From Microbacterium sp. CGR2 (lineage in GTDB: Bacteria; Actinomycetota; Actinomycetes; Actinomycetales; Microbacteriaceae): a stretch of 64,000 nt of DNA. The stretch spans positions 2,480,001-2,544,000 of the forward strand of contig NZ_RBHX01000001.1 in assembly GCF_003626735.1 (NCBI RefSeq), written 5' to 3'. A program made the position numbers and the translations under genes. The notes under the pieces are model-generated. The model saw only the letters and a program-made list of their open reading frames with translations, did not search any database and was not told the DNA's origin. Below are positions 30,001 to 38,009 of the stretch, piece by piece. Every line of letters begins with the position of its first letter. The stretch's first letter is position 1.

Positions 30001-30498
30001 ATGACACAAGAGTCGACGAGCCGTATGCTCGGGGAACACCGCTATGCGCTGACGTCCTCGTGGACGGGGAACACCGGAGGGGGCACCACCGGTTACCGTG
30101 ACTATCGGCGCGACGTGACGATCGAGATCGAGGGCAAGCCAGACCTCCTCGCTTCGTCCGACAAGCCGTTCCGCGGCGATCCGTCGCGATGGAACCCGGA
30201 AGATCTGCTTCTTGCTTCGCTGTCCGAATGTCACCTGCTGTCGTACCTGCACGCGTGTGTCACCGCAGGAGTCGTCGTCGTCTCCTACCGCGATCAGGCG
30301 AGCGGACTGATGCGCGAGGACGGAGCCGGCGGCGGGTCGTTCGTCGAGGTGATGCTCCGACCCGAGGTCGTCGTCGCCGAGCCGTCGATGATCGAGGCTG
30401 CGGAGCGCGCACATGCGCAGGCCAACGAATGGTGTTTCATCGCGAACTCGATGAACTTCCCGGTGCACCACGAGGCCACCGTGACCGCACAGGCGTGA
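30001..30498 (+). CDS. OsmC-family peroxiredoxin
   Basis: A 165-residue OsmC/Ohr-superfamily protein that would reduce organic hydroperoxides with a cysteine pair. The conserved cysteines are C77 in SLSECHLLSYL and C145 in ANEWCFIANS. The architecture RYALTSSWTGN...YRDYRRD at the start fits the OsmC-like (YhfA/SACOL1771-type) branch rather than classical Ohr. A CACACT sequence six bases before the ATG may be a weak -10 element. The gene diverges from the asparaginase gene and converges with the acyltransferase gene. Confidence 0.88.
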   Translation: MTQESTSRMLGEHRYALTSSWTGNTGGGTTGYRDYRRDVTIEIEGKPDLLASSDKPFRGDPSRWNPEDLLLASLSECHLLSYLHACVTAGVVVVSYRDQASGLMREDGAGGGSFVEVMLRPEVVVAEPSMIEAAERAHAQANEWCFIANSMNFPVHHEATVTAQA

Positions 30499-30522
30499 GT
30501 TCGCCCTCGGCACAGGTCGAGA

Positions 30523-31335
30523 TCAGCGGCGCTCGTGCGGCAGAGCCTGCTTGATCTTCTCGATCGTGCCCTGCGGAGGAGCCTCGTTGTAGGCGCCCGC
30601 AAGCTCTTGACCGGACAGTGCGTGGATCGAAGCCATGATCTCGTCGGTGGCCAGCCGACGTGCTCGCCCGCTCGTCGCGGGCCCGTGCGGCGAGAGGTCC
30701 AACGGTGCACCGAAACGCACGGTGATCCGTTCAGACAGTGTCGGGACCTTCGCGCCGACGGGCATCACCTTGTCGGTCCCGACGAGGCCGACCGGCACGA
30801 CCGGTGCACCGGTCTGCAACGCGAGGAACGCCACACCGGTACGTCCCTTGTACAGTCGACCGTCTGTCGATCGGGTGCCTTCGGGGTACAGCGCGACGGC
30901 AAGGCCCTCATCGAGGAGCTGGCGCTGCAGATCCAGGGCGTCCAGAGCAGCCTTGCCCGCACCGCGGCGCACCGGGATCGCTCCGATGGATTGGAAGAAC
31001 ACTTTGCTCATCCAGCCCTTGAAGCCGCTGCCCTCGAAATAGCTCGATTTCGCCATGAAGTGCACCGGACGCGGCGCGGCCACGGGGATCGCGATCGAGT
31101 CGATGAAGGACAGATGGTTGCTCGCGAAGATCACGGCGCCCGTGCGCGGCACGTTGTCCCTGCCCTCGATCCGCGGGCGATAGATCAGACGGGCGAGGGG
31201 GCTGATCAGGCTTCGGCCCAGAGCATAGGTGAAGCCGGCGTGCCGGGGCTTCGTCTCCTCTTCTGCGGCTTTCGCTTCCGAGGGTGCCGCCTCTTCTGAC
31301 GAGGATTCGGGCTCGACGGATTGCGCAGAGGTCAT
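30523..31335 (-). CDS. 1-acyl-sn-glycerol-3-phosphate acyltransferase (PlsC-like)
   Basis: Membrane-associated acyltransferase (270 residues) of phospholipid synthesis. The catalytic HX4D is H74-D79 in SNHLSFIDS. Block II GAIPVRRGAG and block III YPEGTRS follow, then VVPVGLVGTDKVMP. The first 32 residues are acidic and Ser/Glu/Ala-rich and probably disordered. The ATG at 31335 is set by a TAGCCT hexamer six bases upstream. Confidence 0.9.
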   Translation of the reverse strand: MTSAQSVEPESSSEEAAPSEAKAAEEETKPRHAGFTYALGRSLISPLARLIYRPRIEGRDNVPRTGAVIFASNHLSFIDSIAIPVAAPRPVHFMAKSSYFEGSGFKGWMSKVFFQSIGAIPVRRGAGKAALDALDLQRQLLDEGLAVALYPEGTRSTDGRLYKGRTGVAFLALQTGAPVVPVGLVGTDKVMPVGAKVPTLSERITVRFGAPLDLSPHGPATSGRARRLATDEIMASIHALSGQELAGAYNEAPPQGTIEKIKQALPHERR

Positions 31336-31341
31336 CAGAGC

Positions 31342-31347
31342 AGGCTA
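31342..31347 (-). promoter_or_regulatory. -10 element TAGCCT, acyltransferase gene
   Basis: Six bases before the ATG at 31335; leaderless arrangement. Confidence 0.55.
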
Positions 31348-31458
31348 CTCCCGGATCCATGCCCGCGTGGGAATGCAGACTCGCGCACGACTTCCCAGGG
31401 TTGGCAAAGAGTGATGGGGGAGGATGGAGCGTCCCGCCCGCGATCCTGAGGTCTCACT

Positions 31459-32415
31459 GTGCGCAAGCGTCCGCTCGTCCTTCTGTCCACCGTCGCTGCG
31501 GCGACCCTGCTGCTGGCAGGCTGCGCCGGTGATGCGCCGGAGAGCTCCGGTACGCCGGATCCTTCTCCGTCGAGCTCGTGTCTGGTGGACGCGAAGCCCG
31601 GTGACACGTCCGACTCGGTCGTCGTCGACGGCGAGGGCCTCGACGCGACCGTCACGGTGCCGGCAGACGCGGCATTCGCCGACGTGGAGCGCACGATCGT
31701 CTCCGAGGGAGATGGTGACGACGTCATTGCGGGTGAGCTGGTCTCGGTGACCTACCAGATCGTGGATGCCGCGACCGGTGACGTCGTTGATTCCTCCGAG
31801 CGCAGCGAAGGCGGAGAGGCATCTGTCCTCCTGGATCAGAACAGCGCATCACTGTTCATCGCCGCGCTGGAGTGCCAGCCTGTCGGCACTCAGGTTGTCC
31901 TGGCCCTCCCCGGTGCCGTCTTCGGTGAAGGGGGCACGAACAAGGTCGTCTACGCCGAAGCGGTCGACCATCTTTCCGAGGTCGCCACCGGCACCGACGT
32001 CGACCCGACCCCGGGCATGCCGACGGTGAAGCTCGATGACAAGGGCGCCCCGACCGTGACGATTCCCGACGGCGAGGCACCGACCGAGACCAAGGTCGCC
32101 GTCCTCAAGCAGGGCGATGGCCAGACAGTCGGGTCCGGCGACCTCGTCGCCGTTCAGTACCTGGGCGTGAAATGGTCCGACGGCAAGGAGTTCGACTCCA
32201 GCTGGAGCCGCGACGCGGCGCCCACGCAGTTCCCCACCACGGGTGTGGTCGCCGGCTTCCAGAAGGCGCTCGAGGGTCAGAAGGTCGGCTCTCAGGTCGT
32301 CGTCGTGATGCCTCCATCGGATGGCTACGGAGCGAGCGAAGGACACGAACTCCAGAAGGAGAGCCTCGTGTTCGTCGTGGACATCCTCGCGACGACGCCC
32401 GTGCAGGCGCCGTAG
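31459..32415 (+). CDS. FKBP-type peptidyl-prolyl isomerase lipoprotein
   Basis: A 318-residue exported lipoprotein. The signal peptide ends in the lipobox LLAGC with acylated C22, then a Ser/Pro linker. Two FKBP-like domains follow. The first (about residues 90-180, GELVSVTYQIVDAATGDVVDSS ... YAEAVDHL) is degenerate. The second (about 215-315, DLVAVQYLGVKWSDGKEFDSSW, VVAGFQKALEGQKVGSQVVVVMPPSDGYG) keeps the usual core. It would catalyse prolyl isomerisation during folding of secreted proteins at the membrane surface. The GTG start has GAGG seven bases upstream. Confidence 0.88.
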   Translation: MRKRPLVLLSTVAAATLLLAGCAGDAPESSGTPDPSPSSSCLVDAKPGDTSDSVVVDGEGLDATVTVPADAAFADVERTIVSEGDGDDVIAGELVSVTYQIVDAATGDVVDSSERSEGGEASVLLDQNSASLFIAALECQPVGTQVVLALPGAVFGEGGTNKVVYAEAVDHLSEVATGTDVDPTPGMPTVKLDDKGAPTVTIPDGEAPTETKVAVLKQGDGQTVGSGDLVAVQYLGVKWSDGKEFDSSWSRDAAPTQFPTTGVVAGFQKALEGQKVGSQVVVVMPPSDGYGASEGHELQKESLVFVVDILATTPVQAP

Positions 32416-32438
32416 CCGGAGACGTCGGGGTCGTGTCC

Positions 32439-32444
32439 TAGGCT
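32439..32444 (+). promoter_or_regulatory. -10 element TAGGCT, ispC
   Basis: Six bases before the ispC ATG; predicts a leaderless message. Confidence 0.6.
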
Positions 32445-32450
32445 GACTTC

Positions 32451-33533
32451 ATGCGTCGCATCATCGTCCTCGGGTCCACCGGTTCCATCGGCACTCAGGC
32501 GCTGGATGTGATCCGGGCCAATCCCCGTCGATTCGAGCTGGTCGGCCTTGCAGCCGGGTCGAATGCCGGGATGCTCGCCGAGCAGGCCGCGCAGTTCCAG
32601 GTCGAGCACACGGCGCTGGGCGCAGCGGAGGCGGAGCAGCTGGTTCGTGACGTCGATGCGGACGTGGTGCTCAATGCGATCACCGGTTCGATCGGCCTCG
32701 GGTCGACACTCGCGGCTCTGAAGGCAGGCCGGACGCTTGCCCTCGCCAACAAGGAGTCGCTGATCGTCGGGGGCGAGTTGGTTCTCGCGGCCGCAGCGGC
32801 CGATCAGATCGTTCCCGTGGACTCCGAGCATTCGGCCCTCGCTCAGGCGCTTCGTGCCGGCACGCATGCCGAGGTGCGGCGTCTCGTGGTCACGGCGTCC
32901 GGTGGTCCGTTCCGGGGGAGGAGCCGTGCAGACCTCGCGGCCGTCACACCGGCGCAGGCGCTCGCCCACCCGACCTGGGACATGGGCCGTATGGTCACCA
33001 CGAACTCCGCCACGCTCGTCAACAAAGGACTCGAGGTCATCGAGGCCCACCTGCTGTTCGACGTGCCCTACGACGACATCGAAGTGGTCGTGCATCCGCA
33101 GTCGATCGTGCACTCGATGGTCGAGTTCATCGACGGCTCGACGATCGCACAGGCGTCACCGCCCGACATGCGGCTGCCGATCTCGCTGGGGCTGGACTGG
33201 CCTCACCGCGTCGGAGGAGTCGGTCGGCCCCTCGACTGGACCGCGGCGTCGTCCTGGACCTTCGAGCCCCTGGACGTCGAGGCCTTCCCGGCAGTCGCAC
33301 TCGCGAAGGCGGTCGGGCGAGCGGGCACCACATTCCCCGCGGTGTACAACGCCGCGAATGAGCAGGCTGTCGATGCGTTCCACGAGGGGCGCCTGTCTTT
33401 CCTGGGTATCGTCGACACGATCGCTCGCGTCGTCGACGCCCACGAACCGCCCGACACCCTCACCGTGGAATCGCTGATAGCCGCCGAGGAATGGGCGCGG
33501 AAGACCGCCGATCGGCTGATCGAGGCGAACTGA
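32451..33533 (+). CDS. ispC: 1-deoxy-D-xylulose-5-phosphate reductoisomerase
   Basis: Second enzyme of the MEP isoprenoid pathway, converting DXP to MEP with NADPH. The N-terminal [14 protein letters not shown] is the cofactor-binding motif. The metal and substrate region contains [35 protein letters not shown] and [28 protein letters not shown]. Length 360 is somewhat short but complete. It opens the ispC-rseP-ispG series, interrupted here by murE-like, ycnI and a membrane protein gene. Confidence 0.97.
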   Translation: MRRIIVLGSTGSIGTQALDVIRANPRRFELVGLAAGSNAGMLAEQAAQFQVEHTALGAAEAEQLVRDVDADVVLNAITGSIGLGSTLAALKAGRTLALANKESLIVGGELVLAAAAADQIVPVDSEHSALAQALRAGTHAEVRRLVVTASGGPFRGRSRADLAAVTPAQALAHPTWDMGRMVTTNSATLVNKGLEVIEAHLLFDVPYDDIEVVVHPQSIVHSMVEFIDGSTIAQASPPDMRLPISLGLDWPHRVGGVGRPLDWTAASSWTFEPLDVEAFPAVALAKAVGRAGTTFPAVYNAANEQAVDAFHEGRLSFLGIVDTIARVVDAHEPPDTLTVESLIAAEEWARKTADRLIEAN

Positions 33534-33550
33534 CGGCCCTCGAGGTCAGT
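33529..33550. terminator. Small hairpin between convergent ispC and Mur ligase genes
   Basis: ACTGAC at 33529-33534 pairs with GTCAGT at 33545-33550 around a 10-base loop containing CTCGAG. It covers both stop codons. The stem is only 6 bp, so support is weak. Confidence 0.35.
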
Positions 33551-35168
33551 CTTCGTCGGGGTACGGTACCGGCCACCGCGAGTCCGGCACCGGCCACCCC
33601 GCGGCGCGCAGCGCTCGTCTGGCGAGCTCTCGGGCGGAGTAAGGGGTTCGGACGCCGCGGATGTCGCGGTAGTCCTGGTGTCCGGGGCCCGCCCAGAGAA
33701 TGGCGTCACCATCTCCCACCAGGTCGACCGCAGCCACGATGGCGCGCTCCGGCGGCGAGTACTCGTGGATCTCGGCATCCGGTCGCGCCGTGCGGGCGCC
33801 CTCGATCAGGGTCGCACGGATCGATGAGGGATCTTCGAACCGAGGGTGGTGGTCGGTGACCACCAGGATGTCGCTGCCTTCGACGGCCGTGCGAGCCATG
33901 TCGAATCGCTTGCTCGCATCGCGGTCGCCGTCGGCGCCGAAGAGCATCAGCACTCGGCCGGGAGTGACGCGTCGGATGGCTGCGAGGGTCTTCTCGAAGG
34001 CGTCGGGGGAGTGCCCGAAATCGACGAAGACCGCGGGGCCGCGCTCACCGGAGACGAGCTGGGTGCGGCCCGGCAGATACGCGCTGATACCGTCGTCATG
34101 CGTCAGTGCGCCGACGATGCGCTGCCACGGGTAGCCGCCCTCCAGGAGCATCACGATCGCCAGCGCGGCGTTGGCGGCCATATGCGGGCCGATCACCGGA
34201 ACGGTGGTGGTGAGGGAACCGGCGGGGCCGTTCATCGTGAAGGTGGTGCCCGAGGGGCGCTCCTCGTCGATGACGACGACCCAGTCGGCCTGCCCAGCCG
34301 CATCCGGATCGGCAGCGATCGACGGGGTGCCGACGGTGACGACGGGGATCTCGGAGCGTTCGACGACGAGCGCGCCGGATGCCGAGTCGAGGCAGACGAC
34401 GCCGCGGATGGCGCGGTCGGGTCGGAAGAGCGGCAGCTTCGCCTCGAAGTACTCCTCCATGTCGGCGTAGTCGTCGAGATGATCATGGCTGAGGTTCGTG
34501 AAGCCGGCGACGTCGAAGCGGATGCCGTCCACGCGGTGCCGGGACAGTGCCTGGGCGCTGACCTCGACGGCGACCGCCTCTACTTCACGCTCTCTCATCA
34601 GAGCCAGAAGAGCGTGCATCTCGGACGCTTCCGGCGTCGTCAGCCGGGACACGATGACCTCACCGGCGATGTGGCGCTCGGCCGTCGAGGAGAGCCCTGT
34701 GACGACGCCCATCTGGTCGAGGATGCCCTGGAGAAGGTGCGAGACGCTGGTCTTGCCGTTCGTGCCCGTCGTGGCGAAGAGCAGGGGGAGCGGGTCATCT
34801 GCTCCCGTGCCGTACACCCACGCGCTGAGCTCTCCGAGTACGGCGCGCGGGTCGTCGACGACGATGATGGGGAGCCCCGTGGGCTCGGCGATCACCGCAC
34901 CGGGCTCATCGGTGATGACGGCGACGGCACCCTGCTCCGATGCGGCGGCGGAGAAGTCCGCACCGTGTCGATTGACGCCCTGGATGGCGACGAACGCTTC
35001 CCCGGGACGGAGGTCTGCAGTGGCGAGTGTGATGCCGGACACCACTATGCCGTCGACGTCGCCGCGGACGTCGCGAGCGAATCGGGTGGCGAGTTCGGAC
35101 AGCTGACGCCGGGGCGGGTTCGCGGGGCGGAGCACGGGCGGCAGGCTGGGTTGTTTTTCCATCGACAT
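33546..35168 (-). CDS. MurE-type Mur ligase
   Basis: ATP-dependent cytoplasmic amide ligase (540 residues) of the UDP-MurNAc-tripeptide synthetase type. The N-terminal UDP-binding domain (DVDGIVVSGITLATADLRPGEAFVAIQG) is followed by the P-loop TTGTNGKTSVSHLL, the FTNLSHDHLDDY motif and the C-terminal VVTDHHPRFEDP motif. In DAP-adding MurE that last motif is DNPR; here it is DHHPR. It stands alone, outside any division and cell-wall cluster, so it could be the housekeeping MurE or a paralogue. Confidence 0.8.
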   Translation of the reverse strand: MSMEKQPSLPPVLRPANPPRRQLSELATRFARDVRGDVDGIVVSGITLATADLRPGEAFVAIQGVNRHGADFSAAASEQGAVAVITDEPGAVIAEPTGLPIIVVDDPRAVLGELSAWVYGTGADDPLPLLFATTGTNGKTSVSHLLQGILDQMGVVTGLSSTAERHIAGEVIVSRLTTPEASEMHALLALMREREVEAVAVEVSAQALSRHRVDGIRFDVAGFTNLSHDHLDDYADMEEYFEAKLPLFRPDRAIRGVVCLDSASGALVVERSEIPVVTVGTPSIAADPDAAGQADWVVVIDEERPSGTTFTMNGPAGSLTTTVPVIGPHMAANAALAIVMLLEGGYPWQRIVGALTHDDGISAYLPGRTQLVSGERGPAVFVDFGHSPDAFEKTLAAIRRVTPGRVLMLFGADGDRDASKRFDMARTAVEGSDILVVTDHHPRFEDPSSIRATLIEGARTARPDAEIHEYSPPERAIVAAVDLVGDGDAILWAGPGHQDYRDIRGVRTPYSARELARRALRAAGWPVPDSRWPVPYPDED

Positions 35169-35211
35169 GTCGTTTCCATGATCTCACGGCGCCGGGGCGA
35201 ACCCCGCCTGC

Positions 35212-35251
35212 GGCACGTCTCCCCGCATGCACACGCGCGGGGAGACGTGCC
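35212..35251 (-). terminator. Perfect 15-bp terminator hairpin after ycnI
   Basis: GGCACGTCTCCCCGC at 35212-35226 pairs perfectly with GCGGGGAGACGTGCC at 35237-35251 around a 10-base loop. It starts five bases after the ycnI stop on the minus strand and separates it from the Mur ligase gene. No U-tract follows. Confidence 0.8.
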
Positions 35252-35256
35252 TTCGG

Positions 35257-35931
35257 TCAGGCGCTTCGGCGCACGGCGACCACCGAGACGACCAGCGCCG
35301 CGAGACCTGCGACGAGTCCGCCGGCGCCGAGGATGGACGGCAGCGGGTCAGAATCGCTCGCGGCGTCGGCGGCGTCCGCCTTCGTCCCCGATTCCGAGTG
35401 TTCGACCTCTGCGGCAGCGGCATCCACCGTCACCACGGGTGCCGGCGAATCGAGGCTGTGCGGATCTTCGCCCTTCTCTGCCAGCTGCGTCCACTCGGTC
35501 GCGCCGTCGACGCACTCCTGGACGACGGGGAACGCGAGAGAGGCGGGAGCCGACTCGTCGAGGCCGACGGACATACTCACCGCGCCTCGCAGGTCGTTCG
35601 GAACGGGTGTCACGGCGGTGTACGTCACCGCACTGACGAGACCGTCGTCGCCCCGTTCGACGTCGATGGTCCAGTCGCCATCCATCGTGGGAGCGACAGA
35701 GGCCAGCCCCTGCGGCATGGTCACCCGAAGAGCCGTGGTCGGTGAGTTGTCACAGCCGTGGGCGAAAGAGAAGGTGAGAACGCCGTGATCTCCGGCTGTG
35801 AGATGGTCAGGGCTCACGCCGACATGCGCGCTGGCCATCGAGGGAGCCGTGAGGGCGAGGAGCGTGCCGCCGAGGATGGCGCCGGCGGTGACGGTGGTAC
35901 GGCGGACGACGCCGGGGTTGCGGGTGGACAT
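35257..35931 (-). CDS. YcnI-family (DUF1775) copper-binding membrane protein
   Basis: A 224-residue exported protein. The signal peptide ends ...SMASA, so the mature protein would begin at H36 (HVGVSPDHLTAGD). In B. subtilis YcnI the N-terminal histidine, with a conserved Trp and Glu, binds a single Cu(II); H36 and W in MDGDWTIDVE fit that site. Two cysteines (HGCDNS, VQECVDG) may form a disulfide. A C-terminal helix (LGAGGLVAGLAALVVSVVAV) and RRSA anchor it to the membrane. The next gene upstream on the same strand encodes a small polytopic membrane protein, perhaps a partner. Confidence 0.88.
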   Translation of the reverse strand: MSTRNPGVVRRTTVTAGAILGGTLLALTAPSMASAHVGVSPDHLTAGDHGVLTFSFAHGCDNSPTTALRVTMPQGLASVAPTMDGDWTIDVERGDDGLVSAVTYTAVTPVPNDLRGAVSMSVGLDESAPASLAFPVVQECVDGATEWTQLAEKGEDPHSLDSPAPVVTVDAAAAEVEHSESGTKADAADAASDSDPLPSILGAGGLVAGLAALVVSVVAVRRSA

Positions 35932-36032
35932 GCGAAATCTCCTGAATGCTCGGATGCGGGTGCGCCGAACGACGCGGATGCCCGCGAAAGATGATGTTGC
36001 GCCGGATGGCAGCGGATCTCTGATGCGGCAGG

Positions 36033-36617
36033 TCAGCCGCGAGCGAGGAGAGGCGGCCCTCGTCGGGAGACGGCGGCCGAGATGGCGGCGTCTGCTGCGG
36101 GCAGGAGAATCGAGGCGAGCGGGACCGGGCGACCGTGATCCGCAGGAGCAGAGGTCACCGAGCGTCGCAGCAACGCATGGAACCAGGCGGCGATGCGCAG
36201 CAGAACCATCTCGCCGCGCACGACGAGGGCAGCTGTGAACGCGGCGGCGACGACGTGTGCCACGAGCATGGGCGCGTCCGGCGATGCTTCGGTCGCGAAC
36301 GAGTCCAGCGGGGACAGGATGACGTGATGCGCGTGCCCTGTCGCGCTGGCCCCGCGCCCGCCCGTCGGTGCCCCCAGCGACTGGAACACGAGATGGAAGG
36401 CACCCTGCGCGAGCAGGACCGCTGTGGCGACGCGCGTCGTGGAGTGTCGTGCTCCGATGAGGACGGCGGTCAGCGGTATGAGGAGAGTGGCGACAGCGAG
36501 GATCAGGAGCGGATGCGGAGCGGCTCCGCCACCGAGCGTGTGCGACACGGCGGCGACCAGCGTGGCTGCGGAAGAGATCGCACTGGCGCGCACCATTCGC
36601 CGCTGCCGTGAAGTCAC
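36033..36617 (-). CDS. Small polytopic membrane protein upstream of ycnI
   Basis: A 194-residue protein I do not recognise. Four hydrophobic segments lie at about residues 10-30, 35-57, 63-82 and 115-150. A His-rich loop GHAHHVILSPLDSF sits between helices three and four, and histidines also occur in or beside helices (SHTLG, FHLVF, LVAHVV, WFHALL). The histidines and the position before ycnI suggest a metal-related membrane role, which is inference only. The GTG at 36617 is fixed by a TAGGCT hexamer six bases upstream. Confidence 0.6.
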   Translation of the reverse strand: MTSRQRRMVRASAISSAATLVAAVSHTLGGGAAPHPLLILAVATLLIPLTAVLIGARHSTTRVATAVLLAQGAFHLVFQSLGAPTGGRGASATGHAHHVILSPLDSFATEASPDAPMLVAHVVAAAFTAALVVRGEMVLLRIAAWFHALLRRSVTSAPADHGRPVPLASILLPAADAAISAAVSRRGPPLLARG

Positions 36618-36623
36618 GGACCC

Positions 36624-36629
36624 AGCCTA
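36624..36629 (-). promoter_or_regulatory. -10 element TAGGCT, membrane protein-ycnI
   Basis: Six bases before the GTG at 36617; probably also serves ycnI 101 bases downstream. Confidence 0.6.
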
Positions 36630-36669
36630 ACCATGTCGGCGGCCGGGCGGATTCCTAGGCTGCGGGCAG

Positions 36670-36675
36670 TAGCGT
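36670..36675 (+). promoter_or_regulatory. -10 element TAGCGT, rseP
   Basis: Six bases before the rseP GTG. Another TAGGCT at 36656-36661 lies 20 bases before the start and could give an alternative leadered transcript. Confidence 0.55.
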
Positions 36676-36681
36676 TGGCAC

Positions 36682-37995
36682 GTGGAAATCCTGCTCTATC
36701 TGGGCGGCATCCTGTTCATGCTGATCGGCCTCGGGCTGTCGATCGGACTGCACGAGGTCGGTCATCTTGTCCCCGCCAAGCTCTTCGGCGTGCGCGTCGG
36801 CCAGTACATGATCGGTTTCGGGCCGCGTCTCTGGTCGAAGCGGATCGGTGAGACGGAGTACGGCTTCAAGCTCCTGCCGGTCGGGGGCTTCATCTCGATG
36901 TCGGGCATGTACCCGGCGTCCAAGAACGCGGGCCCGGTCAAGGGGATCTTCCGCACCCTCATCCAGGATGCGCGTTCGGCCAACGACGAGACCATCGCCG
37001 AGGGGGCTGAGGAGCGCGTCTTCTATCGGCTGCCGGTGTGGAAGCGCGTCATCGTGATGTTCGGCGGACCGCTGATGAATCTGGTCCTCGCGACCATCAT
37101 CTTCACCGTCCTCGTTTCGGGGATCGGTGTCCAGCAGGGCACCACGACCGTGGCCTCGGTCACCCGCTGCGTGGTTCCGGCCGAGTCGACGGCCACCGAG
37201 TGCTCGCCGGAGGACCCTGCGTCGCCAGCTGCGGAGGCGGGGATCGAACCGGGCGACGTGATCGTCTCGATCGATGGTCAGCCGGTGTCGACGTTCGCCG
37301 AAGCCACCGCGATCGTGCAGGCGGCTCCCGGCGAGACCCTGGACATGGTCGTGCTCCGCGAGGGGAACGAGGAGACCCTGAGCATCACGCCGATCGCCGC
37401 TGAGCGCGCGATCACCGACGCCAGCGGACAACCCGTGCTCGACGACTCCGGCAAGCCCGTCGTCAAAGAGGTGGGGTTCGTGGGCATGGGCTCGCAGATG
37501 GGATACGTGCAGCAGCCTCTGAACGCCGGGCCGCAGATGACGGCGGACACCGTCGGACGGGTGGCATCCCTCATCGTGACGCTTCCCGTGCGTCTGTGGG
37601 ACATCGGGGTGTCGCTGGTGACCGGGGGAGAGCGCGACCCGAACGGTCCTCTCAGCGTCGTGGGAGTGGGCCGGATCGCCGGTGAGGTCGCCGCCACCGA
37701 CGCGCCGATTCTGAATCGATTCGCGGTGCTGCTCGGGCTGCTCGGCTCGTTGAACGTCGCGCTGTTCGTCTTCAACCTCATCCCGTTGCTGCCGCTCGAC
37801 GGCGGACACATCGTCGTGGCGCTCTGGGACGGCATCAAGCGGGCGTGGGCGAAGCTGTTCCGCCGACCCCCACCCGCGCCCGTGGATGCGACCAAGCTCG
37901 TCCCGCTCACCGTCGTGGTGGCAGTGCTCCTGATCGCGATGGGCGCTCTCCTGCTGGTGGCCGACCTGTTCAATCCGGTCGACATCCTGCAGTAG
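36682..37995 (+). CDS. rseP: M50-family site-2 intramembrane metalloprotease
   Basis: Polytopic zinc protease (437 residues) that cleaves anti-sigma factors and other membrane substrates. The zinc motif HEVGH is at residues 24-28 in the first helix. A PDZ domain lies in the middle (EAGIEPGDVIVSIDGQPVSTFAEATAIV), and the third zinc ligand region NLIPLLPLDGGHIVV is near residue 370. Position between ispC and ispG matches mycobacterial Rip1. Three to four transmembrane helices are visible. Confidence 0.95.
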   Translation: MEILLYLGGILFMLIGLGLSIGLHEVGHLVPAKLFGVRVGQYMIGFGPRLWSKRIGETEYGFKLLPVGGFISMSGMYPASKNAGPVKGIFRTLIQDARSANDETIAEGAEERVFYRLPVWKRVIVMFGGPLMNLVLATIIFTVLVSGIGVQQGTTTVASVTRCVVPAESTATECSPEDPASPAAEAGIEPGDVIVSIDGQPVSTFAEATAIVQAAPGETLDMVVLREGNEETLSITPIAAERAITDASGQPVLDDSGKPVVKEVGFVGMGSQMGYVQQPLNAGPQMTADTVGRVASLIVTLPVRLWDIGVSLVTGGERDPNGPLSVVGVGRIAGEVAATDAPILNRFAVLLGLLGSLNVALFVFNLIPLLPLDGGHIVVALWDGIKRAWAKLFRRPPPAPVDATKLVPLTVVVAVLLIAMGALLLVADLFNPVDILQ

Positions 37996-38009
37996 CGAGG
38001 TGGCGAAGC

